Shown: one piece after another, positions 13,734 through 47,600 of the stretch
Layout: the number at the start of each line of letters is the position of its first letter
How positions within the stretch are numbered: the first letter of the stretch is position 1
From: Pholis gunnellus
Lineage: Eukaryota > Chordata > Actinopteri > Perciformes > Pholidae
Assembly (NCBI GenBank): GCA_910591455.2
Contig: OU342804.1
Span: 20,114,484 to 20,178,483 of the forward strand
Reading direction: 5' to 3'
Length of the DNA: 64,000 nucleotides
Notes under the pieces: model-generated
Told to the model about the DNA's origin: nothing
Seen by the model: the letters and a program-made list of their open reading frames with translations, nothing else
Database searches by the model: none
Made by a program: the position numbers and the translations under genes

Positions 13734-13739
13734 TTTATT
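13734..13739 (-). terminator. znf821: Candidate poly(A) signal for ZNF821
   Basis: TTTATT on the plus strand reads AATAAA on the minus strand, downstream of the ZNF821 stop codon. It would give a 3' UTR of about 2.8 kb. Other A/T-rich hexamers occur nearby, so the choice is tentative. Confidence 0.4.
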
Positions 13740-16572
13740 TGCACATTCTTTACCAGGTTTCATCATCACGGTCTGTACATCTGTTCATCCAGTAACAGAG
13801 GATGGCACTTTGGGGAGGCCATCCTCCTACAGAATGCATTGATATCGCAGCAAGCATGAATGTTCTCATAAGCAGTTCAGCTCATTCATTTGGCCTTGAT
13901 CAGAGAGATTTGTTTTGTAAACATGGACATTGAGAGGAAATCCTGATAGAATTAAAATAGAAAAGGCCAATATTCTTCTTTTTTTTTTTTTACATTTTTC
14001 TTTTGATTAAACTGTAAAAAACAGGCAGGCATAAACTAACAGTAGAACACAAGCTCATATTGAACCATTCTAGGACGAGTGCAGTTTCACGACATGCAGT
14101 GCTTACCTAACCCACGTACCGAAGGTGCTGCTCGTAAAAGACCAGCATCGCTTCAGAGTTCGGAGGACTTTCCTTTTGCAATAGTATGTCAGACCACAGG
14201 CGCCGCAGTTTTCTGTCGCATTGGTCCACCGGAGGACAAAAGGTGATCACAGCAATTTCAAAGAGCAACCTCTGAGAATACCCAGTATTCATAGTCTGAG
14301 AGAAGAGAGAAATAAAGGGACACCTGAAGCCTCTGTGGAGAACACTGATCCGCCCTCGTTACAGGATGTCATGAATAGGATGGCAGTGAGAGACCCTGTG
14401 CTGAACTAGGAAGAGAAAACATATCTAAAAACAAAGTGTCTCTGGGGAAAGTCACACAAACTGCCCCAAAAAACGGTTGCTATCACATCGTTTGATGTGG
14501 TTCTTATGGACCAGGGTGTCGGAGCCCCACTGAGTTAAATTGCCTGAGAAGCGAAACTCTTTGCATTGAAGTCCGTTTAAATTAAAGTCGCATTCTGCAT
14601 AGTTTCAGTGAAAAGTGAATTAATTTCCTTTGAATAAATAACATCTGTTGCATAGAGGTTTGATGCACTCCTAGAAAAGCCTCCGAGGATGTAACAAACG
14701 AACACAAAATCCTCTTTTCTTTCCCTTTGATGCGACAAACAGCAGATCGACTCTCGTCTAGGAGTGACTCAAACTGAACCAGTACTTGTCCTCGTCTCTG
14801 ATATTCCTTGAAGAATATTTCGGAAACTGCTTATTGACACTGTAAATGTTTGCATCTGGAGCAGTGAAGTCAAGAAAAGCTGGAAGTAAACCGTACAGGA
14901 AATTAAACAAGGGATATCCAGACATGGCCTCTAATTTAAAACATTAAAACAATTTTATACCACTGATGGTAGGTCACAAAATAACCCCAAAAAACATTTT
15001 CACAAGAAAAATATATTCACATCATATTGCATAAATATGTGCTGGAATGAGGTTAATGAATATAGATTAAAATAAAATCTCTCTCCCAGTATGGGCTGTA
15101 TGCGTCATGAGATTAGCCCCAGTGCTCAGTAACGGACGGGATTTCAAAATAAAACCGGTTTAAACGAGTTTAAAATGAGTCCCCTCATGTGAATCAATAA
15201 ATATCTTTCATCAACTCTGCTGACAGATGATATAACTTCACCTCAATTTAAGTGGTGCAGGTCACATATATTGAAGGTACTGTAGCTTTACAAAGTATGT
15301 GAATGCTACACAAACTGCATGCAGAGAATGCATCATCTGTGTGCGATCCTCAAAATGATGATAATACATTTTCATGTTGCAATTTACTCATCATGAGGAA
15401 AACAAATGCGTCTTTGCGGGCAGAATTCAAGTAAAGTATCATCTTCAGAACTGTTTCATTGTGACTATTTGATGGAACATTTTAGCACAATGTTCCTTCG
15501 CGTGATGAGCCCAAAATATATACGAGGTAACTAATGTATTGTACAGTACAATAACAGCAGCAAAGACTGACTTTTTTTTTATGAGCCAAAGAAAAGCTCT
15601 GTAACAAAAAAGGTAAAAAACAAAATATGACATTGGCAAAATACTTGAGTGTAACAAGGCAGGAAAAAGAAAACAGATTTAAATATTGGCAAAGAGAATG
15701 TAAAGAGGCGAATGTATCAAGTTGTACAACACAGGAGGCGAGTGGGAATGTTGCTCAACACCGGGCGCGTTCAATAGGACAAAACATTCGTTTAATTTAT
15801 TTGTTAAGAACTAACAAACCTCATATTTAGACCTGGGAATTTCACGTTGGAACTGGTGCGTTTGTAAATCAGCTGCTCCTGTGAATGTTTGTGTCCTATT
15901 AAAAGTGCCTGAGTGATAACCTAAAGCTGTGGGGAAACAACCTGCAATCCTCTGTCGTAGTGTCAAAGTACACGAAGAGCTTTGGAAGCTCGGAGTTTTG
16001 AACGCAGTAAGCCACGAGACAGACAGCGCGACCTAAGCGCCAGCTGAGGTAGTAGAGTTTGACAGAGAAAATGAACCCCCCCCCCCCCCCGGTGGCAGCT
16101 TGAAGAGAGAGGTGTAGCTGCCAGTAAACCCGAGTCACTGGGCTGGCGGAGTGTGGGGGGGGAGGGAGGACGCGAGGAGGAAGGGGGGGGGGGGGGGGGG
16201 GGCTGAGGCCACAAAGACCCCTCTCCTGTCACTGAAGGTCCATGTGCAAAAAGATTTCAACCCCCCCCCCCCCCCCCTCAACAGGAAGTAGAACCGCTCC
16301 TACTAGAAATGAACTGTGTTAAATCTGCTGACGAACAGATAAATCTCTTTACAACATGCTTTTATGTCATCATCCATACAATATGAAACATTCTCAACCC
16401 TGTTCCCAAGGTTTTGTAGACTGTAATAAATTAGAAATTGAAGTAGTTTTTTGCTGTATTTAACAATGCAGTTTGTGAAGCTGTTGGGACACTGGAGGTA
16501 AACCTAGGAATGGTTTCAGTGTGACCATGGCAGCCTGATGGCAGAGTGCCCCTTCTAGTGGCCTGGCCCCTT
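13740..16572 (-). other. znf821: ZNF821 3' UTR with alternating C/G homopolymers
   Basis: No conserved coding frame is seen between the ZNF821 stop and the proposed poly(A) site. Three long homopolymers lie within 200 nt: C15 at 16076-16090, G20 at 16183-16202 and C17 at 16261-16277 (plus-strand letters). In the minus-strand transcript these become G, C and G runs that could pair or form quadruplexes. Confidence 0.5.
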
Positions 16573-26992
<10,420 letters not shown>

Positions 26993-27276
26993 ATTATTGC
27001 CCAGTCCCGGTTAAAAACCTGGAATCTCCTCCTAAACCCAGCACGGGTACCCTGAGACCAGTCCAGGTGTGTTCCGCACTGAGAGGACAGATGATGAACG
27101 AAATAACAATACAAAAAAAAATAATAATCAAATCGTCTACTCGATCAGCAGAGTCGGGACCATTCACGGGTTTTTAAAAAAAAACAAAAACAAAAACCGG
27201 ATACATCAAAGAGTCACATTCTTGCAGCAGTTAAAACGATCCGGTCTCCAGTCGATCAGCGGGTTTAAAATGATGA

Positions 27277-27540
<264 letters not shown>

Positions 27541-29700
27541 AAAGATACTATGGTGCGTTCAAGTCATGTGGGAGAAAGAACGACGCTGTGTATAAACATC
27601 ACAATATTTCCACGTAACCTAGTGCTTCAACGTTTTAATAAGATAAGATGAATCTGAAAGTTTTGGAAATAGAAAATCTAAATGTAACTTTGGTCTTCTT
27701 TCAGAAATAAAATATCTTAGATTTGTAAGAGGAACAACATATTTTAACATCTAAAATAATCAGAATTAATGCCAATTAAAAATAGTATATTTTGAATTTT
27801 GTTATATATTTGTAAGCATATAAAATGGAAGTAGATGATAGTAACGACAATATTTTATTTTACATTTTATTTGTAAAACATTTGCCGTTTTGTCAAACAA
27901 CTGTTTCAAGGTCAAAAGTGCAAACCTAAAACCATAAGAGCTAAAGAGCTTCATGTGAACGGCTTCATTTCCATGACCACTAAGCACACAATACAACAGG
28001 AAGCTGTATATTGTCATAGCTCCAACATAAAAGCATCCTCCTTTGATGAGAAAGGAAGAAAGCAATTGAAGTATAAGTCCTTTAAAAGGTTGATTTGTAT
28101 GTAAGATTTCGGCCCACATAGATCTATGATATATCGACCAATATGTGTTTCAACATCGCACACCTAAAATAATTTTGATAATGATTCCTAAATTTGGTTG
28201 TTTATTAGGCTAATTGTGACAAAGTTATGAGCAGGACCTTATACACTTGTCAGTGCTCTCTGGTGGGCAATCCATGCACTGTTTCTAAATTACCACAAAC
28301 AAATCTTTGATTCCTCTCATCTTCCTTAAAATACTGTTTTGAGGGTGGTGGCAGATATCTGAGAGGCCGATAACTAAAACCTGGCCACATTAAACCAAAA
28401 CCATCAGCATGGCTATAACATTAGGGTGAAACAACCCTTCAAACGTTCCAGATGTGTATTCCTGCTGAGTGACACAGGCCTAATAGAGTGCATGAAGTGT
28501 TTTTTGTTCACCCAGGTGATAAGCCTCTGGGCTGGTTGGACACAATATGAAAAAGTGACGTGATGGGTGTGCACTTGTATAAACACTAGCATAGTTGTGA
28601 TTCATTCACTCTAAAGTCCACAGTTAGACGGACAATGGCGCTGCAGTGTACCATTCAACTAAAGTCTTGAGAATTGACCAAATATACCATTTTCCAAAAG
28701 ATAAGGCCACAATAGACAAAGGCATTGTACATGAACGTTAGCATCAGATTATCCACTTAGAAAATCATGTCATATGTTTTGCTACAGCATTTCAAAATAA
28801 CCCTATTTTTTCTGCTAGGCTAAAAAAATGAACTGAGAAGCAGATCAAAGGACTAGAAATATCACTGATGATTAACAAGTTAAGGTTTAACTAAAAAAAT
28901 TAATAAATTCAAGATAGTTTCCATGTGAGATGAAAACACCCAGCAGGTTTCCTGTTTATTCAGTTTTATGATCTTTTTAACAAAGTCAGGATGTGAACAT
29001 ATGAAAAACAGCCTCAACCAAAGTCTTCACACCACATTACAATCACTAGAATAAATAGGGTCATGACTTCGTTATGACAACAACATCCTTTTTTAACTAT
29101 AGTGTTTTTGGTTACACCCATTTGATTATTGCTGGTGTTACTTTATCATTGATCACAGCTTAACTGGTATGCTATTTATGTTATACTTAGACTTAAGACC
29201 AACCCTGATGCGGTCATTTATCAAATGATAAATAAACTGTTAATCCAGACCAACCCACACACACACACGTTTTGGACAGCACAGTAGAAACACTAGGTGG
29301 CGCTCCAAACCACCGGACTGCTAAAGTCATAACATTTCATGTAGTCGTCATCATTGGCTGCCACGAGTAAACGGACCGCAGCACAACATTGACAGGGTAA
29401 AAAAAAATATTCTTCCGCAGCGTTAAGAGGAAAATATGCCATCTCAACAAAATAACCTCGACGTGTCGTGACATTTACGGCGTTTGTGTAGCAAGTAACA
29501 GATGACATACATTAATCCTCAAACTGAAAGTTACACAAAATGATTTAGTCAATCATCTCGTGAGATAACGTAAGCTAGCGGGTCTAAAGATAACAAGTCA
29601 AACGTTAGCCCTTTATGATCAATGCGAGAACCGATGGACGAGGACAAGCTCACTGATAACTACGATTTACAGTGCAGACACTTAGCTAGCGTTACATCTC
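27541..29700. other. Intergenic between divergent ZNF821 and AP1G1
   Basis: AT-rich sequence between the two divergent promoters. A minus-strand open frame at 27802-28119 has no supporting splice signals or recognisable domain and ends in overlapping AATAAA-like words. A short CA tract lies near 29255. Nothing else was recognised. Confidence 0.45.
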
Positions 29701-29920
29701 TAATCATCATGAATACATAATGAATATGTTACCCATGGTGTCCAGTGAACACTGGCATATCAGGTGGGAGTCTCCGGCAGAGGTAGTGTGAAGAAGTCCT
29801 CTACCAGGAGCACACGGTACTGTACGGTGATGATAAACTTCAGTCCGCGCTTCTTTCACCAACCTCTGGGAGATGTCAGTGTAACCCTCCGCCTGCGGTA
29901 GATGTGCTGAGGCTGGAGTA

Positions 29921-29932
29921 GCCACCATTTTG
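29921..29932. promoter_or_regulatory. ap1g1: YY1-like site in the AP1G1 promoter
   Basis: GCCACCATTTTG reads CAAAATGGTGGC on the other strand, close to the YY1 consensus (AANATGGCGGC). YY1 sites sit within a few tens of bases of CpG-type promoter starts. It is 72 nt upstream of a strong candidate first-exon donor, so it probably marks the AP1G1 transcription start. Confidence 0.4.
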
Positions 29933-30004
29933 CATGTCTAGTGTGTTCCTCCCTCCATTGCTAATAGAGACGATTCCAGTTATTTTCTGGCATCTTTACG
30001 GCTA
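29933..30004 (+). other. ap1g1: Candidate AP1G1 non-coding exon 1
   Basis: The sequence ends in GGCTA followed by GTAAGTAT at 30005, a near-ideal 5' splice site. The first AP1G1 coding exon begins with only 3 nt before its ATG, so the 5' UTR must come from an upstream exon, and this is the best candidate. The 5' end is arbitrary. Confidence 0.45.
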
Positions 30005-33000
30005 GTAAGTATATTCTAAGATCAATATATCGGAAGAAATACACGAAAACGTCTTGACGTGTGAGTAACTATGTGTGGTTTGTTTGTGTCTACATTGACA
30101 ACTCTCACAGCGGCGCTGCATAGGAAGTCGCAGCCCTCAGTGCACCGGGGCTGTGCCTGTCAGCAGCTAACTTAGCTAGCATGGTTAGCATAGTCATATA
30201 GCTGTAGCTATCTTGCTAACTAGCTAGCCTGGCTAACTACCTGCTGGGCTAGGGATGTGAAGCTCACTTAGGTGGTGTGGCTGTCTAATAAGTCCTAATA
30301 ATCGTGACAACTCGCAATGCCAACTTTATGTTTTAAATCGTTCTAGCCAGCTAACAAGCTAGCTTCGTACCCATTGCTTTTTTTTTCAGTTGAGATTGTA
30401 TTCGAACTAAATAACAGAGAAGCCAACGAGTGGTCAGGTAGCTAGCTAACGCCACAGAGGACTCGCTAGCTTGATAATTCAAATGCTTGAAGAAGGCCTG
30501 AACTGCATCATGTACTGATCAGATTCAGGTGTCATGCCAAGCCTGTGATGGCCTATCGTCTCAGTTCGACAACATAGTCGAATGCTGTGGATACAAACCT
30601 TCATTTAACGAAATCACGTCAGCCAAGGTGAAGCTGCTGCTGTAGTGTCAACCTAATATGTTCCCCTTTCACTGGAAATACTGGTGTTAGCTTGCTGTTA
30701 GCAGACTTTTGCTATGTGTCATTTGTGTTGGCTAAGTAACGTTACGCATCTGGCCTCAAAGCTTTGTTTTGGCATCAGACTTTACTAAATATGACAAATT
30801 GTAAACGTTTCAACGAAAAAAGTCAACGTCACAGTTACATATTCAGAAAGCGAACGATAGCTAGTGTAGCGTTGACTCCTTGTTTCACAAGTTTGTGACT
30901 TGGTGTTGACAACTTCTTTTAATTAAGAGGGTAACAATAAGACATGCGTCGTGTAACAAAGCTTATACGTCATCCGAGGAAGACCAGTTTACATAAAATC
31001 AGTTTGTGGGTAAACGTTAAGGAAGCTGTAAGTTAACTAGGAAGTGATTAAATGACTGTGACGTAAGGTTTGAGTGACTCCTGGGCATTTTTTGTCACAT
31101 CCCTTTTTACCATTCCTAAATATTAGCTAGTATTACCCAGTGTTTGACGGGATACGGTTGTCTGATATCGACCCAAGTTCAAGAAATATCCAGGATTCAA
31201 CAAAATCCAAAATTGTTCTTTGATGTTTAATAATTCAGTGTAATCCCATGACGACTAGAGTATATAATGTCCAGCTTTAAACAAGACAGCTATTACCTTA
31301 ATTAAAAGTTAACCTTCAACTATGCCAACACAGTGACTATCGTTGTGGCATGATAGGTGAATTAAGTCGAGGTTTATTCACAGTAGGGCATGGGTCAATT
31401 AAACTATTCACACTACTGTGTCTACAAATCAGTCTCCCATACACTCTGGCATTATTGTTACTCCTGGTTTTGTCTGAAGGTTCTCAAAAAGACTCAACAG
31501 ATTACTTCTTTGCATTATTTGATTTGTTTGCAATTCTCTTTTTGACTTTTTGACATTGTACTACTATAGTGACCGTCGCCACTGTCTTGATGACGCATTT
31601 GACTTGCACAGTGTCTGATTGTTACGCTCCTAGATTTTTGATTTATTGTTACTTCTTCTCTGTATACTCACAAAGTCAGAGGTAGAGAAAGTACTGTAGG
31701 TGATAGCTTTAGTTGTTTTTCAGCGTTGTTGCTTTGCGAGATTTACCTGCAGCCTAGTTTGCAACCTAACATCCAAATAACGAACTATTTGCTTAGGTTA
31801 AAAATGAGAAAGTAGAGCTATGAGGCCTCGGCTAAAGGACAGGAACCGTTGTTTACTCTGCAAACAGCTAGTTATTCAATTGAACTCCTTGATGCTGCAT
31901 TCGGTTTTTGGTTTGAGATCTTTTGAGCAACTGCAGAGCCTCTACTGGTTCAGCTATTAAACCACGTGACTGCCAAATTGCTAGTATCAAGCTCAGTGAT
32001 GGATCTTGGCTGTCTCCATCTTAAATGTGGTGCTGGACCTTGGTAGGAAGAGGAAAGGGGGGTGGATGTTTTTTTCTCAAGCTAACGAACACTTGCAGAC
32101 TTTCGAACAATCCCTCCATACTGACAAGAAGACATTTTTATAGTTGGCTTCAACTCTATTTGGGTGAGCTGTGAAACACTGGTGTACGTTACAACAGCTT
32201 GCCAAATTTGGTAGGGAAAATACTTTTCCCCAGTGGTGGCTCTGTATATTCTTTGTCTTGTGTCCACCTAATAATCTTTTTGTAGAGTTTAACTGTGCAA
32301 CTCTCTCCTGGAAAAGAAGGTAGTGGTGAATCTTGAATCTGTACTTTTGATTTTCACAAGTCCTCTTGTTATTCAATCGTCTAATGTAAAACTGTTTCAT
32401 TTCTAAATGCTTCTAGTATGACGTCTCATACTTCAGGTCGACTGCTCCCCGTGGTACAACGGAGGTGTGGCATGCTTGTTGCTTGTTGCTTGTTGTCAGG
32501 CTCTGCAAGCTAATCTGGGCATGCTCTCCAACTCTCATGAGAGCAAAAGCTTGTTTTGAACATTCACAATACAAAGTACGCCCCTACAGGAAAGATGTGT
32601 TCAGGAGATTGCGTAGATAAATGACCCTTAGTGTTAGTCAGATTGTTAATGGTTTAAAGAAATGTTGAGGTGTTAGGGGTACTCACTCTGAAGAAGTCTA
32701 GAAAGCTATGATTTTGTCAGAGTGCTTATTTATTCCCTCAACTTTCTGCCGCGGGGCGTGGACCTTTTTGTCATTGTCACTTGGGCAAGATATCCCCAGC
32801 TACACTGAGCCGTTTTGTCCAACAAAAATCAGTATGGGCTCTAGTTACTCGTCTTTGTGATCAGCACCTTAATCTGTAATATGGCTATACCGCTGAACAG
32901 TTGGCTTTTTGTCTTTGTAGTAAGGTTGAGTGAAGTTGACCTTGGTGAGTGAACCCGAGACTGTTGAATAAACCCATCCTGTGGTCTTTCTAATCCACCT

Positions 33001-35472
33001 ACGATGTGCTCAATTCCTCCCTTTTAATTCTTGTCTTTTAAACTAAATACACCAGTCCACTTCCCAGAAACGGTACCAGCATGACACTAATGTCAACTAT
33101 GGATAACAATATGATGCGTCTTCTGATTGTAGAAGAATGTGCAGTTGTACAGCAATTGCAGGAATGAGGAACTGTAACTGTTATTAGCTCTCAGCAGAGG
33201 CTGGATTTACCTTCTTTCATGTGCAAACATTTGATTATAAGCACAGCGATGGAAAGGGAGTCATGATTTATGGAGCCCAACACTCGGCCCCTTCAGCTCA
33301 GGTAATTTAAATGGTGTTAAGACAGACTGTAGATCTCTGGCTTTATTAAAGTGTGGCCTTGCCCGAGCACCCTCCCCATCCCTCTTTGATCACAGTGAAT
33401 TCATAGACTCTATACAAACCACCACCGTATGCAACAAAGGATGCCCTCATCCACTCTATGTCTGGATCCTTATTTCCATCAGTCGACTGGCATGGTTTCA
33501 AATAATTTAATTAAATCTCTGCAGTGAAAGTTAGCAACAAGAAAAGGTATGGCATTTTTCCGCTTTTCCCATTCAGATAGATTTATTGCAACCCCCACAG
33601 TACACTGGTCTAAAAAGAGTCAGGAGCAGCCAGGTTTTTCATGTAAGATACATTTAACGTTGAAGTTAGGTTAATTTAAAGCTCATTCTGCACAGTCGGC
33701 TTAATCTAAAACTGCTCAAGCAATTTTCGGAGTATGTGTCATGTGGGAACAGGAGCTGGAGTTGATTTTCCATGTAAGGCTCTCTGGCAATTAGCTAGCT
33801 CAGGACCTAGTAAGATTCCCATAAGTCTTAGTAATGGCTAGGCTCTAGTGGGAACAATGGCTGCAACATTTTCTAAGACAAATGCTTACAACACAGGTTT
33901 ATGTTTACCAGTTTCACAGAGATGCAAAGCTGTCTTTGATATTATTCTTCCATTAAAAAAATCATAGCGGAGAAATCATCAGGCTGATAGATCTCCCCTA
34001 TGAAAGTGTTTCTTTGATGCTTAGCATGACATCCAGCTGCAAGAATTACTCTCACAACTACACAACAAATATAAAAAATACATTATCAAGGCAGACTGTG
34101 TCAGTCGAATTCACAGCACTTTTTCTGCGCTGTAGTATTTGTATCAGGGAAAAGCAGAATCTATTATGCTTTGTGATCACTGAAATCCTTTATCTTTGAT
34201 AAGAGAACCAAGGGTTTATAAAGTACTCAATGCAGTCTCACATTTAACAGAATGCCATTGTTCATGAGAAACGTTGTGTATCAGAATAATCCCATTCACT
34301 AGTTTATCACAAGTAAAACAAAAAGGGGTTTTATGGTATCTGCTCCGTCCAAATGCGCTTTTATGTTTCTGTCTACCAAAAGCCCACTTCAGCACTAGTT
34401 AGATGGAGAAAATAGATTTACTTGACAAGTAATTACCATCATTTCTGTTGCTGTAGCAGCTTAATTATGTACTGCATGCTGCCAGATAAAGGCTTCATGA
34501 GATGGGAGACAAAACGTACCTCTTTCAAAGTAGAGGAGGGGTCACCATTAATAACTTTCCGGTTTGATTTAGCATTGACATGTTGAGAACCCGCATGTCA
34601 ACGTTTACCTTCACAGGTAAGAAACGACAGCGCTACAGAGGTTGTACAACAAACCCAGAGAAGACCTAAATGAAGCTACATTATAGAAAAAACGTCTCGC
34701 CCTGCTCCATTAACGACTTTTAATTCTTTAAATTCTGTGACAAGCTTTTATTAATGCAATCACCTTGCCTATGTTGCCTGTTTTAAAGAGGAAGTACGCA
34801 TAGTGATGGTCATTTTTTTGGGGTGTGTTCGTACATGTAAACACAAGATAATTTATTCTTGCTACTCAGCATGTACTCATAAATATTTAAACCTGGTCCT
34901 TGGGCTTAATTCATGTGTGCTCTCTGAAGCTTCTCTGGGGAATATAGAGTGTCACCTGTCGCTCTCCTTTCCTGCTGCACTTTTAATACTATTTAAACAT
35001 TGCAGCTCTAAAAGGGATTTTCATCTATTTGGTTATTCATCATTATCTTTTGCCGATGGTGTTTTAGGAGTCAAGTTTACTCCTAAGAAACACTAAGAAT
35101 TACATTTTTTAGCTTTTTGGTTTCCCCTTATTAGTTTAAGTTGGTACGTTTTACACGCACATAGGAAACCTGGTTATTAGGAGAACTCTTATGAAGGCTT
35201 GTTTACATGCAATGACTTCATAACTTATTACAATTAAGTGCAGCTGGTCAGCAGTCAAATTTCTTCCATACCCACTACCATATTTTTGAACCAATGCTTA
35301 TATATTTTAGGCGTAGAAGTGATAAGATGCTGCAGTGCGACACATTGTATTTATCCTCAAGTTGTCTTCATTAGAAGTTCAGCTTTTCTTTTCTTTTTTA
35401 TGTTATAGTCTCGTCTTGTGCCAGCCCCGAGGCAATGAGTGCCAATCTGTTTCCTTTCTTACTGTTTTCTAG
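30005..35472 (+). other. ap1g1: AP1G1 intron 1
   Basis: A 5.5-kb interval between the candidate exon 1 donor and the acceptor TTTTCTAG at 35472. The first 500 nt are GCTAGC/TTAGCTAG-rich. No coding exon, snoRNA or mobile element was recognised in the rest. Confidence 0.5.
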
Positions 35473-35475
35473 AGA

Positions 35476-44625
<9,150 letters not shown>

Positions 44626-47600
44626 TGAGCTGCTCCTGTCGCTCTTAAAAGCCCCGACCAAGGGAACTATGAAAACGATTCTCCTTTCACCTCCCTCCTC
44701 TCTTCCTATGGATCCCCCCCCTTCCCCCGTGACGTCACTGCAGCCCCGCTGCCCTCGAGTTGGGAAGCAGCAGAGCATCTAACACAGGAGAAAAATACAG
44801 ATGTTACGAAGACCCTGTTGACTATTGACATCACCAGAATAATTGGGAAAACATATCAATCAATGAACTTTCTTTCTTTTTTTCTTTCTTTCTCAATTGG
44901 TTTCCATCGTGTCTTTAGTGTAGTAGTTCTGTTTTCCACATAAACCCTCGCTCGGCACCATCACGACCCACAAAAGCACACATGCACCCCATTTCCTGTG
45001 GCACACTTCACATCCCGAGTCACTGTAGAGGAACAGTGTTGCCCACCATGAGCACTGCAGTAACCATAGTCTTATTTTCATTTAAAATTAAGCTAAAATG
45101 CAATTGAAACACTTTGCTCCATTGATATTAATGATTGGCTTTTCATTCAGGTTTGTATATGAACCAGTGCAGTTGTAAACGTCTTGGTAACCTTTGACCC
45201 TCCACACATCCTTGGTGATATCATTTGTCAGATAGTTGTATTCATTTTGAATTACATAAATTTCCTTAAAGCATGTTTGAGCATTTTGTAGGATCACAAT
45301 TGCACCTTTTATTCAAGCTCTGGTTGTAGGCCTCTCACTCCTCTGTTTGTATCAGGAAGTAGTCTACATTTGTTTTGACACTGATAAGAGCTTTACAACA
45401 TCCAAGATGCCCGGTTTGGTTTCAGATAATGTGCCCAGACGTCCCCACACACAGCTCTCCTCAAATCATCTCATCGTTGCTTTTAGTTTTCGATCTGTAT
45501 AATAAATCCAACGGTTACTTGCTCGGCGTAGTTTGGGGAGGTGCATTCATTAGGATGAATGAAATCCAGGCCCAACATTTATATCAATATAAGCCGAATG
45601 CATTTGTGTTGGAGATCTGCGTTTTAAACTTTTCCTGCATCCGTGTCATCACAGTCTAGCTCGCAATTTAGATACATTTCAGATTTGTTTAACCTGGATG
45701 AACTTGGTCACCATGCACATACATGTAAATGAAGCTTGTTATGAATGTAGTTACATGCACTGAATGCTTTTTTTTTTCCCTCCCCTTCAAGTCTTCTTTC
45801 TCATGGCTGTCTCTGTGATGGGGACACTCATCTTACTGGCACTATTTTTGTGAACGTTTGTTTGATTTCTGCAGTAATTTGACTTAATTATTTATGCCTG
45901 ATCTCAAAGTGATGTGCCTTTCTGACTTGGCTGGATAAAAGCCCCTGAACTATTGAGTTCTGTATGAGCTTCGTTTGTAAGTCTGCTTGTGTGCTCATTG
46001 GTTTTTTTGTTTTTTTTAATCTGAGGGAAATGGTCTTGATGGATCTAAAGCTGTAAATCACTTAATTTAATAACTTTATCTTGTTCACTTCTGTATCTCA
46101 TAAGTTAACAGTCAGTCATCCATTAATACCGGCCTACCTGGATGTCCACATGTCTTTTTGTCTTTGTTTTGAGAGAAACATAAATTATAGCGACAAAATA
46201 TTTCTTTCCCTATATTGTGTGGCAGACTTTCCATTAAGAATGCTTTAGTCCTAAAACAAGCAAATCTCAAACTTGAAGGCAGCTAGTAGACTTTTCATAG
46301 GCCGGCTACAAGGTCTCAAGTGTTTTCAAACAGTCTGAATGTTCCACTGAAGTGAAATATCATTAGGACGCCCACAAACGTTGAAGTGTGAGTTGGGATC
46401 ACTTGCTGAGGTACTGGGACTTGTGGTGACTGTATGATTTCTCGGCTTCTCCAAATCCGAATTCTGACCATGCTGTCGGGGGCAGTAACCTTAATACCTC
46501 ACGATGTTCTGTCTTTCTGTTCACTTTGAGTTGCAGTAGAGTGACAGCTTTGTTTCGTCATTAATTGCAATCAAGGGGAGCATCTACTTAGAGAGAAACT
46601 AACGGTAGTCTGTACATCTCATTACTTAACGAGCTTAGCGGCCCTGCGCTGCCGTGTTGAGATCCTCGGATGTTCAATCAGGCTGTTTTCTTTTCACTAT
46701 ACTTCACTGTCTTCTAACTTCTGTGACCAAATCAGAGAGACTATTAGCTTTGGAAATATTTTTGAGCTATATGTGTATATGGAGGAAATTATTGCGGTTT
46801 AACTTTTTTTTTCTGTTGACAAATGCTATATTGGCTTTTTTTCTGTACATATTGAGGGCTTTTACAATTTTGTCTCTTGTACTATCTTTCATCATTTTTT
46901 TAGATACCATTTTCTAAAAGAATTCCAATTATTCACGATGTATATTGTCTAAATAGATCTAGTCAACATCAGCCTAGAAAGACTTCCCTGTATCATCACT
47001 CACTCATTGTAAAAGATATATGATCTGCTGCCTGTACATTGTATATAGTTGTAAAACAAACAAAAGCTGATCAAATTAAATAAAACCCACATGAAGACTA
47101 AAAAGATTAGCTAGGAAGTATAATTGTATGCTTATATGTACAAAAAAAAGAACCCTAAAAGGATGCAATTGAGCTGCATTTGATTTACCATTCTTCCTAC
47201 TTCATTCATTATCGGATGTGTCATCTTTACTTTTACAAAGATGGTAGGCTACTGGTCGGGGTTCCTTTTGGATGTTGGAATAAGGGTTGGATCTCTCTTA
47301 ACAGATGTCTGAATGATGAACTACTGAGAAACCTAAGCACAGTGCTGCACAACTGCAGAAGTGGCTCCTTGCTTCGTCTGCTTCCCTAACCCCCTTAAAT
47401 GCCTCGTGTATCCACGCCCTCCTTCGGAGAGGAGCAGCTTCCTGGCCTCGTTTGGTTTAGCTTTCTGCACACTTGACAATTTAAACTATTAAACTCCTTT
47501 CAACCTACAAATTGATTCTTGAAATGATGCCCTGTGGTCTTGGCGTGTTGGCTCTCACGGTTGCCTGTTACCTTTTTGCTGCCATGTAGCACCTTCTTAA

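Noticed and set aside
27802..28119. Minus-strand 105-codon frame with hydrophobic segments
   Set aside because: It has no matching upstream exon, runs through AATAAA words and lies in AT-rich DNA. It is most likely chance.
29707..29928. Minus-strand 73-codon frame starting ATGGTGGCTAC, divergent from AP1G1
   Set aside because: The apparent start overlaps a YY1-like promoter motif, the protein resembles nothing I know, and no downstream minus-strand exons are convincing. A divergent non-coding transcript remains possible.
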